A stretch of 5,554 bases of DNA from an uncultured Arenimonas sp. (lineage in GTDB: Bacteria > Pseudomonadota > Gammaproteobacteria > Xanthomonadales > Xanthomonadaceae): the NCBI GenBank assembly GCA_946480565.1, contig CAMLKR010000157.1:1-5554 (forward strand). The letters are read 5' to 3'. Both the position numbers and the translations under genes were made by a program. The notes under the pieces are model-generated. The model was not told where the DNA came from. It ran no database searches and saw only the letters and a list, made by a program, of their open reading frames with translations. This document shows, in pieces, positions 1 to 5,554 of the stretch. The stretch's first letter is position 1. Each line of letters opens with the position of its first letter.

Positions 1-204
1 ATCGTGCACGGCGCCACCCGCGCCCAGGCCATCGCCCGCATGCGCGTGGCGCTGAGCGAGATGGTGGTGGACGGCATCAAGACGAACGTGCCGCTGCAGA
101 GCCGCATCATGGCCGACCAGGGCTTCATGCAGGGCGGCACCAACATCCACTACCTCGAGAAGCGGCTGGCGGAGCGCAAGGAAAAGGCGATCGGGCTGGG
201 TTGA
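1..204 (+). CDS. accC: Biotin carboxylase subunit of acetyl-CoA carboxylase, C-terminal 67 residues (5' end outside window)
   Basis: AccC is the ATP-dependent biotin carboxylase of acetyl-CoA carboxylase. It carboxylates the biotin on AccB in the cytoplasm, the first committed step of fatty acid synthesis. Only the C-terminal lobe is here, read in frame from base 1 to TGA at 202-204. It matches the end of the E. coli protein as I remember it: [20 protein letters not shown] (about residues 11-30 of the fragment), then LQSRIM and the hallmark [12 protein letters not shown] (45-56). The tail after that ([11 protein letters not shown]) is a few residues longer than in E. coli and looks unconserved. 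The GTG at base 4 is an internal codon, not a start. accB is expected just upstream, outside the window. prmA follows after 6 nt, so the two are probably co-transcribed and translationally coupled. Confidence 0.96.
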   Translation: MVHGATRAQAIARMRVALSEMVVDGIKTNVPLQSRIMADQGFMQGGTNIHYLEKRLAERKEKAIGLG

Positions 205-210
205 TGTTTC

Positions 211-1116
211 ATGCCTTTCCTTGAACTCTCGCTGCGCGTCCGCGCCGCCGACGAACACCGCGCCGAGAACGCGCTGATGGATCTCGGCGCGCTGTCGGTG
301 ACCCTGCTCGATGCCGATGCGGCGACGCCGAACGAACGTGCGGTGCTGGAACCGGGCGTCGGCGAGATCCCGCTGTGGCCGGAGATCACGCTGCTGGCGC
401 TGTTCCCGGAAGAGACGATGCCGGAGCTGGTGCTGCACGCGCTGGAATCCTTTGACGACCAGATCGACCTGTCGCAGGCCGACTTCCGCACGGTCGCCGA
501 CCAGGACTGGGAACGCGCCTGGATGGACCAGTACGTGCCGCTGCAGTTCGGCCGGCGCACCTGGATCGTGCCCTGGAACATGGACGCGCCGCCGGAAGCC
601 AGGGACGGCGTGATCGTGCGCCTGGACCCGGGCCTGGCCTTCGGCTCCGGCACGCACCCGACCACGGCGCTGTGCCTGGCCTGGCTGGATTCGCTGGTGC
701 TGCGCGGCAAGACCGTGCTCGATTTCGGCTGCGGCAGCGGCATCCTGGCCCTGGCCGCGCTCAAGCTCGGCGCCGCGCGCGCGGTCGGCGTGGACAACGA
801 CCCGCAGGCGCTGGCGGCCAGCGCCGACAACGCGGAACGAAATGGCGTCGGCGACCAACTGGACGTGTACGCGCCGGAAAACGAACCGGCGGCGACTTAT
901 CCGGTGGTGGTCGCCAACATCCTGGCGGTGGCGCTGGACGCGCTGGCCGAAACCCTGGCCTCGCGCGTCGAGCCGGGCGGCGTGATCGCGCTGTCCGGAA
1001 TTCTTCACGGGCAGGAAGATGCGCTGATCGAGCGCTATTCGGCGTGGTTCGACCAACTGCAGGCGACACAGGACGGCGACTGGATGCGCATCACCGGGGT
1101 CCGCCGCGACGCCTGA
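211..1116 (+). CDS. prmA: Ribosomal protein L11 methyltransferase PrmA
   Basis: PrmA is the SAM-dependent enzyme that trimethylates several amino groups of ribosomal protein L11. The 301 residues compare with 293 in E. coli. The N-terminal L11-recognition domain opens with [10 protein letters not shown], equivalent to E. coli MPWIQL, which fixes the start at 211. A conserved [18 protein letters not shown] stretch follows (about 99-116). The catalytic domain has [15 protein letters not shown] (138-152), SAM-binding motif I DFGCGSG (171-177), an acidic motif II residue near D195 in [16 protein letters not shown] (204-213) and the ANIL motif around N236. No good Shine-Dalgarno sequence is visible, so translation is probably coupled to accC, whose stop ends 6 nt upstream. 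E. coli prmA also lies downstream of accBC and upstream of fis, but there with yhdT, panF and dusB interspersed. The start of a DUF3426 gene lies 18 nt downstream. Confidence 0.97.
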   Translation: MPFLELSLRVRAADEHRAENALMDLGALSVTLLDADAATPNERAVLEPGVGEIPLWPEITLLALFPEETMPELVLHALESFDDQIDLSQADFRTVADQDWERAWMDQYVPLQFGRRTWIVPWNMDAPPEARDGVIVRLDPGLAFGSGTHPTTALCLAWLDSLVLRGKTVLDFGCGSGILALAALKLGAARAVGVDNDPQALAASADNAERNGVGDQLDVYAPENEPAATYPVVVANILAVALDALAETLASRVEPGGVIALSGILHGQEDALIERYSAWFDQLQATQDGDWMRITGVRRDA

Positions 1117-1134
1117 GCCGGTATCCTTCGCGCC

Positions 1135-1653
1135 ATGCCCGCCCGCGCCCCCACCTTCGCCGCGCCCGACGCACCGAAACCCCGCCGGCCCTTTCCCTGG
1201 GCTTGGCTGGGCGCGGTGGTGGGCCTGTCGCTGTTGCTCCTGCTGCAGCTGGTGCTGGCCGACCGCTACCGCCTGGCCGGTGACCCCTCCTGGCGGCCGC
1301 GGCTGGAGACGGTCTGCGGCCTGCTGGGCTGCGACCTGCCGCCCTGGCGCGAACCCGACGCCTTCCGCGTCACCAGCCGCGAGGTGCAGCCGCATCCCAG
1401 CGTGCCCGGCGTGCTGCTGATCAGCGCGAGTTTCCGCAACGATGCCCGCTGGTCGCAGCCCTGGCCGGTGCTGGAGATCGCCCTGCAGGACCTCGACGGC
1501 CAGGCCCTGGGCCTGCGCCGTTTCCAGCCGGTGGAATATCTCGGCAGCCCGCCTGCTTCAGCCCAGATCGCGCCCGGGCAGTCGGCCAGCGCAACGCTGG
1601 AGATCCTGGACCCGGGCAAACGCGCGGTGGCGTTCACCTTCGACTTCCATTGA
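1135..1653 (+). CDS. DUF3426 single-pass membrane protein, short form without N-terminal zinc ribbon
   Basis: Uncharacterised 172-residue protein. An Arg/Lys/Pro-rich N-terminus (1-20) precedes one hydrophobic segment (about 21-42, including GLSLLLLLQLVLA), then a soluble domain of about 130 residues that should be periplasmic by the positive-inside rule. After the membrane segment comes the signature VCGLLGCDLPP (60-70, Cys61 and Cys66), then beta-rich sequence (LLISASFRNDARWSQPWPVL, about 94-113; LGLRRFQPVEYLG; IAPGQSASATLEI) ending in FTFDFH. This layout matches the DUF3426 family, whose function is unknown. Members usually begin with an MJ0042-type zinc ribbon, which is absent here. The frame upstream is closed by the prmA stop at 1114-1116, so the missing domain cannot be recovered by choosing an earlier start. 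No clear ribosome binding site is seen. A weak TATCCT (1122-1127) sits 7 nt before the ATG. Family call from memory; function unknown. Confidence 0.85.
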   Translation: MPARAPTFAAPDAPKPRRPFPWAWLGAVVGLSLLLLLQLVLADRYRLAGDPSWRPRLETVCGLLGCDLPPWREPDAFRVTSREVQPHPSVPGVLLISASFRNDARWSQPWPVLEIALQDLDGQALGLRRFQPVEYLGSPPASAQIAPGQSASATLEILDPGKRAVAFTFDFH

Positions 1654-1666
1654 AGCCGCGCCGTCG

Positions 1667-1688
1667 GACCTGTCCGGTAGTACAGGTC
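1667..1688. repeat. Short perfect inverted repeat between the DUF3426 gene and fis
   Basis: GACCTGT (1667-1673) and ACAGGTC (1682-1688) are perfect 7-bp inverted arms around an 8-nt loop. They start 14 nt after the DUF3426 stop. In RNA this would make a modest hairpin. A T-run (1697-1700) follows only after 8 GC-rich bases, so it is a poor intrinsic terminator. Equally, it could be a dimeric operator upstream of fis, or chance. The rest of the 128-bp gap has an AT-richer patch at 1697-1715 (TTTTGCTTTGACGTAGACT). This includes TAGACT (1710-1715), a possible -10 box for fis with no convincing -35. A C-rich stretch follows. Confidence 0.4.
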
Positions 1689-1781
1689 GCACCGCGTTTT
1701 GCTTTGACGTAGACTTCCTCCCCCGTCGCCGACCGGCGGGCCCGCAAGGAAGCGGTCAAACCCCCACGGAGCTTCCCCGAA

Positions 1782-2060
1782 GTGAACGCCCTGCCGGCCG
1801 CGCGCGCGGATTCCAACTCGCACACTCCCAGCCATACCCCGCTGCGCGACCATGTCTCGCGTTCGGTGCGGCGCTACCTGCAGGACCTCAACGGCTGCGA
1901 CATCGACGACCTGTACGAGGTCGTGCTGCGCGAGATCGAAGCGCCGCTGTTCGCCGAAGTGCTGCGCCACTGCGACGGCAACCAGAGCCGCGCCGCCGCC
2001 TGCCTGGGCATCAACCGCGCCACCCTGCGCAAGAAGCTCAAGGCCTACGGCCTCGCCTGA
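1782..2060 (+). CDS. fis: DNA-binding nucleoid-associated protein Fis
   Basis: Fis is a homodimeric DNA-bending protein that activates rRNA/tRNA promoters and shapes the nucleoid in fast-growing cells. The 92 residues compare with 98 in E. coli. From PLRDHV (20-25) to the end it aligns throughout with E. coli Fis: [18 protein letters not shown] (36-53) for the dimer core, then [20 protein letters not shown] (66-85) and KAYG for the C-terminal helix-turn-helix that enters the major groove. The start is GTG at 1782. No other start codon lies in frame between it and the upstream in-frame stop TAG at 1710-1712. GGAG at 1768-1771 is a ribosome binding site with a longish 10-nt spacer. Residues 1-19 do not resemble the E. 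coli N-terminal beta-hairpin arm used to activate DNA invertases. Cys39, Cys64 and Cys74 are unlike E. coli Fis, which has no cysteine. The last base of the TGA is the first base of the 87-bp inverted repeat downstream. Confidence 0.95.
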   Translation: MNALPAARADSNSHTPSHTPLRDHVSRSVRRYLQDLNGCDIDDLYEVVLREIEAPLFAEVLRHCDGNQSRAAACLGINRATLRKKLKAYGLA

Positions 2061-2146
2061 AATCCGGGGTCAGAGTGCATTTATCTTGCGCTGCCTGGAG
2101 CAGGACGCTTGCCGGGCCAAGATAAATGCACTCTGACCCCGGATTT
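2060..2146. repeat. 87-bp element: perfect 29-bp inverted repeat with a 29-nt spacer, probable dispersed hairpin element
   Basis: The left arm (2060-2088) and right arm (2118-2146) are exact reverse complements over 29 bases, separated by 29 bases (2089-2117). The arm core is GGGGTCAGAGTGCATTT (2066-2082), preceded by AAATCC and followed by ATCTTG. The spacer carries a small hairpin of its own (CTGC 2091-2094 with GCAG 2100-2103). In RNA the whole would form a very stable stem after the fis stop codon. Only three U residues close the stem base, so it is not a textbook intrinsic terminator, although such a stem could stall polymerase or protect the fis mRNA 3' end. A single arm does not fold on itself as a classical REP unit does. 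From memory, GGGGTCAGAGTGCA-type repeats are scattered in many gammaproteobacterial genomes, often near IS200/Y1-type (RAYT-like) transposase genes, but no transposase is present here. The link to mobility is therefore inference. Confidence 0.85.
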
Positions 2147-2160
2147 GTGCGGGGTATAAT
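2133..2160 (+). promoter_or_regulatory. Predicted sigma-70 promoter of the purH operon
   Basis: A perfect -10 hexamer TATAAT occupies 2155-2160. A -35 candidate, CTGACC (2133-2138), matches TTGACA at four of six positions with a 16-bp spacer. Transcription would begin near 2166-2168, leaving a leader of about 18 nt that holds the purH ribosome binding site GAGG (2175-2178, 6 nt before the ATG). The -35 lies wholly inside the right arm of the 87-bp inverted repeat, while the -10 is 8 bp beyond it in unique sequence. The -10 is convincing. The -35 is moderate and might be dispensable. No recognisable purine-repressor operator is visible. Confidence 0.7.
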
Positions 2161-2184
2161 CGCCGCCTCTTCCCGAGGTGCCCG

Positions 2185-3753
2185 ATGACCGCCGAACGCC
2201 AACCCGTCCGCCGCGCGCTGCTTTCCGTTTCCGACAAGACCGGCGTGGTCGAACTGGCCCGCGGCCTGCACGCGCTCGGCGTCGACCTGCTGTCCACCGG
2301 CGGCACCGCCAAGGCCCTGCGCGAGGCCGGCCTGCCGGTGCGCGACGTCAGCGAGGTCACCGGTTTTCCCGAAATCATGGACGGCCGGGTCAAGACCCTG
2401 CACCCGAAGATCCACGGCGGCCTGCTCGGCCGCGAAGGCGTGGACGATGCGGTGATGGCGCAGCACGGCATCGCCCCGATCGACCTGCTGGTGGTGAACC
2501 TCTACCCGTTCGTCCAGACGGTGTCCAAGTCCGATTGCAGCTACGACGACGCAGTCGAGAACATCGACATCGGCGGTCCGGCCATGCTGCGCGCGACCGC
2601 CAAGAACCACGCGCGCACCAGCGTGGTGGTCGACCCGGCCGACTACGCCGCCCTGGTCGAGGCGCTGGCGGCCGGCGGCACCACGCCGGCGATGCGCCGC
2701 GCCTGGGCCGCCAAGGCCTACGCCCACACCGCCGCCTACGACGGCCAGATCGCGATGTGGCTGTCGCCGCGCGCCGAAGATCCCGGCGAGCCCAGGGCCT
2801 GGCCCGAAACCTTCCACGCCTCGCTGTCGCTGGCCTCGCCGCTGCGCTACGGCGAAAACCCGCACCAGCGCGGCGCGCTCTACCTGGAACGCAACGCCGG
2901 CACCGGCATCGTCGCGACCGCGCGTTTCCTGCAGGGCAAGGAGCTGAGCTACAACAACCTGGCCGACGCCGACGCCGCGCTGGAATGCGTCAAGGCGTTC
3001 GAGGCGCCGGCCTGCGTCATCGTCAAACACGCCAATCCCTGCGGCGTCGCCGTCGCCGGCGACCTGATGACGGCCTACGACCGCGCCTACGCCGTGGACC
3101 CGACCTCGGCCTTCGGCGGGATCATCGCGTTCAATCGCGAATTGGACGCCGCCACCGCCGCCGAGATCCTCAAGCGCCAGTTCGTCGAAGTGGTGATCGC
3201 GCCATCCATCGCCGCCGACGCCCTGCCGCATTTCGCCAAGAAGGCGAACGTGCGGGTGCTGGCCTGCGGCGACCTGCGGGCGACATCCGGCTTCGAATAC
3301 AAGCGCATCGCCGGCGGCCTGCTGGTGCAGGATGCCGACACGGACACGCTGACCGCCGCCGACCTGAAGGTCGTCAGCGCGAAATCGCCCACCGCCGACC
3401 AGCTGCGCGACCTGCTGTTCGCCTGGAAGGTGGCGATGTACGTCAAGTCCAACGCCATCGTCTACGCGCGGGACCTGCAGACCGTCGGCATCGGCGCCGG
3501 CCAGATGAGCCGCGTGGTCAGCGCGAAGATCGCCGGCCTGAAGGCCGAGGAAGCCGGCCTGGTGGTGCCCGGCTCGGTGATGGCCAGCGACGCCTTCTTC
3601 CCCTTCCGCGACGGCATCGACGCCGCCGCCAAGGCCGGCATCGCCGCGGTGATCCAGCCGGGCGGGTCGATGCGCGACGCCGAAGTCATCGCCGCCGCCG
3701 ACGAACACGGCATGGCCATGGTCTTCACCGGCCGCCGCCACTTCCGCCATTGA
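2185..3753 (+). CDS. purH: Bifunctional AICAR transformylase / IMP cyclohydrolase PurH
   Basis: PurH performs the last two steps of de novo IMP synthesis in the cytoplasm: formylation of AICAR with 10-formyl-tetrahydrofolate, then ring closure to IMP. The 522 residues compare with 529 in E. coli, so it is complete. The N-terminal MGS-like cyclohydrolase domain shows [10 protein letters not shown] (11-20), [11 protein letters not shown] (35-45), [14 protein letters not shown] (66-79), NLYPF (105-109) and [17 protein letters not shown] (125-141). The transformylase domain shows [11 protein letters not shown] (220-230), [17 protein letters not shown] (249-265), the catalytic Lys-His of KHANPCG (281-287), [13 protein letters not shown] (305-317), [10 protein letters not shown] (435-444), [10 protein letters not shown] (468-477) and the C-terminal [10 protein letters not shown]. 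The ATG at 2185 follows GAGGTG (2175-2180), and [18 protein letters not shown] fits the family N-terminus. It is probably transcribed from the TATAAT promoter at 2155, and heads an operon with the small membrane-protein gene and purD. Confidence 0.98.
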   Translation: MTAERQPVRRALLSVSDKTGVVELARGLHALGVDLLSTGGTAKALREAGLPVRDVSEVTGFPEIMDGRVKTLHPKIHGGLLGREGVDDAVMAQHGIAPIDLLVVNLYPFVQTVSKSDCSYDDAVENIDIGGPAMLRATAKNHARTSVVVDPADYAALVEALAAGGTTPAMRRAWAAKAYAHTAAYDGQIAMWLSPRAEDPGEPRAWPETFHASLSLASPLRYGENPHQRGALYLERNAGTGIVATARFLQGKELSYNNLADADAALECVKAFEAPACVIVKHANPCGVAVAGDLMTAYDRAYAVDPTSAFGGIIAFNRELDAATAAEILKRQFVEVVIAPSIAADALPHFAKKANVRVLACGDLRATSGFEYKRIAGGLLVQDADTDTLTAADLKVVSAKSPTADQLRDLLFAWKVAMYVKSNAIVYARDLQTVGIGAGQMSRVVSAKIAGLKAEEAGLVVPGSVMASDAFFPFRDGIDAAAKAGIAAVIQPGGSMRDAEVIAAADEHGMAMVFTGRRHFRH

Positions 3754-3760
3754 GCCGCGC

Positions 3761-4243
3761 ATGAGCCCGGCACGCCAACGCTCCCCGCGAAACCCGCGCT
3801 GGATCGGCGCCGTGGCCCTGGCCGGGCTGGCGATCGGCGCGACCCTGCTGTTCGGCCCCGCCTGGCTCCAGCAGCGCAGCGCCGAAGAGCGCGCGGCGCA
3901 GACCGAGGCGCTGGCCCGGCAGGTGCTGGCCGACTATTCCAAGGGCCTGCCCAAACCCTACGCGCCCGGCCTGACGCTTGAAGCGGTGCGGCTGGAGGGC
4001 CCGGTGCTTGTGAGCTTCATCCGCAGCGCCAGGCGCAGCGCCGCCGCCGACCGCGCCGACCCGGAGCGTTTGGACGCGGTCCGCCAGTCGGAACAGGCCG
4101 AGCTGCTGACCCATTGCCGCAACCCCGACGTGCTGCGCATGTTGTCTCAGGGCCTGGTGCTGACGCGCCGGTTCATCGACGCCCGCAACGACGTCTTCTT
4201 CGAAGTCACCCTGCGCGGCCAGGACTGCCTGGCGCAGCGCTGA
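3761..4243 (+). CDS. Small single-pass membrane-anchored protein of unknown function, between purH and purD
   Basis: I do not recognise a named family for this 160-residue protein. An Arg-rich N-terminus (R5, R7, R10, R13) leads into one hydrophobic helix (about 14-36, [19 protein letters not shown]). This is an uncleaved anchor or signal-like segment that should place the rest in the periplasm. Next comes a charged amphipathic helix (37-61, [20 protein letters not shown]). A C-terminal part follows (about 114-156) with Cys119 and Cys156 bracketing a helix plus beta strands ([20 protein letters not shown], then [13 protein letters not shown]). A disulphide between the two cysteines is plausible. 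The ATG is 7 nt after the purH stop and no Shine-Dalgarno sequence is seen, so translation is probably coupled to purH. The purD ATG is 40 nt downstream with no terminator between. Codon use matches its neighbours, so it is a real, long-resident gene. Its role is unknown, and co-transcription does not prove a purine function. Confidence 0.85.
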   Translation: MSPARQRSPRNPRWIGAVALAGLAIGATLLFGPAWLQQRSAEERAAQTEALARQVLADYSKGLPKPYAPGLTLEAVRLEGPVLVSFIRSARRSAAADRADPERLDAVRQSEQAELLTHCRNPDVLRMLSQGLVLTRRFIDARNDVFFEVTLRGQDCLAQR

Positions 4244-4283
4244 ACCACCCCCTATTCCCGCGTCGCCCACCGGAGCCCCACGC

Positions 4284-5554
4284 ATGAAAGTCCTCGTCAT
4301 CGGTTCCGGCGGCCGCGAGCACGCCCTGGCCTGGAAGCTGGCGCAGTCGCCGCGGGTCAGCGAGGTGCTGGTCGCGCCCGGCAACGCCGGCACCGCCACC
4401 GAGCCACGCTGCCGCAACGTGCCGGTGAAGGCGACCGACGTCGCCGCCCTGCTGCAGCTGGCCGCCGACGAGGACGTCGCCGTCACCGTGGTCGGCCCCG
4501 AGGCGCCGCTGGTGCGCGGCGTGGTGGACGCCTTCCGTGCCGACGGCCGGCGCATCTTCGGACCCACCGCCGCCGCGGCGCAGCTCGAGGGCAGCAAGGC
4601 CTACGCCAAGGACTTCCTGGCGCGGCACCGCATTCCCACGGCGTACTACGGCGTGTTCGAGGACAGCGCGCTGGCGCTGCAGCACGTGCGCGACCACGGC
4701 GCGCCGATCGTGATCAAGGCCGACGGCCTGGCCGCCGGCAAGGGCGTGGTGGTGGCGATGACGGTCGAGGAGGCCGAGGCGGCGATCCTCGACATGCTCG
4801 AGGGCGAGGCCTTCGGCGACGCCGGCGCGCGCGTGGTGATCGAGGAGTTCCTGGAGGGCGAGGAAGCCAGCTTCATCTCGATGGTGGACGGCCGCTTCGC
4901 GCTGCCGATGGCCACCTCGCAGGACCACAAGCGCGTCGGCGACGGCGACACCGGCCCGAACACCGGCGGCATGGGCGCGTATTCGCCGGCGCCGGTGGTC
5001 ACGCCGGAAGTGCATGCGCGGGTGATGCGCGAAGTGGTCGAACCGACCGTGCGCGGCATGATCGCAGACGGCATCCCCTTCACCGGCTTCCTCTATGCCG
5101 GCCTGATGATCGCGCCCGACGGTTCGCCCAGGGTGATCGAGTACAACGTGCGCTTCGGCGACCCGGAAACCCAGCCGGTGATGCTGCGCCTGCGCAGCGA
5201 CCTGCTGGACCTGGTGGAAGCCGCGATCGACGGCCGCCTCGAGCAGGTGCAGGCCGACTGGGACCCACGGCCGAGCCTGGGCGTGGTGATGGCGGCGGAC
5301 AACTATCCCGGCACGCCGCGCACCGGCGACGCCATCGCCGGCCTGGCCACCGACCCGGGCCCGGACGCCAAGGTCTTCCACGCCGGCACCGAACTGCGCA
5401 ACGGCGTGGTGGTGACCACCGGCGGCCGCGTGCTCTGCGCCTGCGCGCTCGGCGCCACCGTCGCCGAAGCGCAGCGCCGCGCCTATGCCGCCGCCGACAA
5501 CATCCACTGGGACGGCGTCTTCTACCGCAGCGACATCGGCTGGCGCGCGATCGA
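4284..5554 (+). CDS. purD: Phosphoribosylamine--glycine ligase (GAR synthetase) PurD, lacking only its last residues at the window edge
   Basis: PurD joins glycine to 5-phosphoribosylamine using ATP, the second step of de novo purine synthesis. The window holds 423 full codons plus two bases without a stop. E. coli PurD is about 429 residues and ends shortly after the equivalent DIGWRA, so only a handful of codons are missing. Landmarks in order: MKVLVIGSGGREHALAWKLA (1-20), VAPGNAGT (30-37), VVGPEAPLVRGV (69-80), FGPTAAAAQLEGSKAYAKDF (92-111), the ATP-grasp segment VIKADGLAAGKGVVVA (143-158), VIEEFLEGEEASFISMVDG (185-203), SQDHKRVGDGDTGPNTGGMG (212-231), TGFLYAGLM (267-275), IEYNVRFGDPETQ (285-297, with the metal-binding E and N) and IHWDGVFYRSDIGWRA (407-422). 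The start is fixed by the family N-terminus and by GGAG (4272-4275), 8 nt before the ATG. Confidence 0.97.
   Translation, partial: MKVLVIGSGGREHALAWKLAQSPRVSEVLVAPGNAGTATEPRCRNVPVKATDVAALLQLAADEDVAVTVVGPEAPLVRGVVDAFRADGRRIFGPTAAAAQLEGSKAYAKDFLARHRIPTAYYGVFEDSALALQHVRDHGAPIVIKADGLAAGKGVVVAMTVEEAEAAILDMLEGEAFGDAGARVVIEEFLEGEEASFISMVDGRFALPMATSQDHKRVGDGDTGPNTGGMGAYSPAPVVTPEVHARVMREVVEPTVRGMIADGIPFTGFLYAGLMIAPDGSPRVIEYNVRFGDPETQPVMLRLRSDLLDLVEAAIDGRLEQVQADWDPRPSLGVVMAADNYPGTPRTGDAIAGLATDPGPDAKVFHAGTELRNGVVVTTGGRVLCACALGATVAEAQRRAYAAADNIHWDGVFYRSDIGWRAI

Noticed and set aside
202..224. TGATG overlap at the accC stop with a six-codon frame (204-224) before prmA
   Set aside because: The ATG at 204 is out of frame with PrmA and the peptide is trivially short. 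The PrmA N-terminus (MPFLEL) supports the ATG at 211. Most likely coincidence, though it could help reinitiation.
150..830. 226-codon - strand frame opposite prmA, plus the 1266-1970 - strand frame opposite the DUF3426 gene and fis
   Set aside because: Ser/Ala- or Arg-rich composition without motifs. Both are fully explained as shadows of genes with clear family signatures on the + strand.
1694..1708. Possible Fis autoregulatory binding site (G-N13-C) upstream of fis
   Set aside because: The end bases fit, but the centre contains a GC step and the flanking purine/pyrimidine positions do not match the degenerate consensus, so the support is no better than chance.
2060..2146. Reading the 87-bp repeat as an ordinary rho-independent terminator of fis
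   Set aside because: The stem is far longer than usual, has a 29-nt loop and is followed by only three T residues, then GTGCGGGG. A stand-alone terminator does not explain the perfect arms.
2038..3762. 574-codon open frame on the - strand opposite purH, and a 433-codon one opposite purD (4206-5507)
   Set aside because: Long antisense frames are expected in high-GC DNA with strong third-position bias. The translations are low-complexity (Gly, Val, His, Arg, Asp rich) with no recognisable domain, while the + strand frames are unmistakable PurH and PurD.
2178..3764. Second long + strand frame (528 codons) overlapping purH
   Set aside because: It is Arg/Pro-rich shadow translation of purH in the next frame. 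The conserved PurH motifs are all in the frame starting at 2185.
4244..4283. Terminator or promoter between the small membrane-protein gene and purD
   Set aside because: The 40-nt gap contains only a ribosome binding site (GGAG). No inverted repeat with a T-run and no -10/-35 pair is visible.
1..5554. CRISPR array, tRNA or rRNA gene, toxin-antitoxin or defence genes
   Set aside because: No spaced direct repeats, no cloverleaf-like or rRNA sequence, and no unassigned gene except the small membrane-anchored protein, which has no such signature.

Overview
The window is a GC-rich, tightly packed stretch of chromosome with every gene on the + strand. The order is accC (3' end) - prmA - DUF3426 membrane protein - fis - purH - small membrane-anchored protein - purD (missing only its last codons). 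The proteins look gammaproteobacterial: PrmA and Fis align closely with my memory of the E. coli proteins. Very high GC, the fis-purH-purD linkage and the DUF3426 gene beside prmA point to the Xanthomonadaceae/Lysobacteraceae (Lysobacter, Luteimonas, Xanthomonas and relatives). The family assignment is an inference from remembered synteny, not from a search.

Region 1 (1-1653) carries the end of biotin carboxylase (fatty acid synthesis), then PrmA, the ribosomal protein L11 methyltransferase, 6 nt downstream. Next, 18 nt further on, is a DUF3426 protein with one membrane segment. That protein lacks the N-terminal zinc ribbon usual in its family. All three are probably co-transcribed.

Region 2 (1654-2060) is a 128-bp intergenic gap with a small perfect inverted repeat, then fis, which starts at GTG and encodes the nucleoid-associated regulator.

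Region 3 (2060-2184) is the most unusual part. Two perfect 29-bp arms face each other across a 29-nt spacer (87 bp in all). The left arm shares its first base with the last base of the fis stop codon. The right arm ends 8 bp before a perfect TATAAT box, and a plausible -35 hexamer (CTGACC, 16-bp spacing) lies inside that arm. The repeat therefore appears to close fis and also form part of the purH promoter. It looks like a dispersed, mobile hairpin element.

Region 4 (2185-5554) is a purine operon. purH encodes the bifunctional enzyme for the last two steps of IMP synthesis. Then comes a small uncharacterised single-pass membrane protein, then purD (GAR synthetase, the second step of the pathway). 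No terminator is visible between these genes. No wholly new multi-gene system is present. The repeat/promoter arrangement and the two poorly characterised membrane proteins are what deserve a second look.
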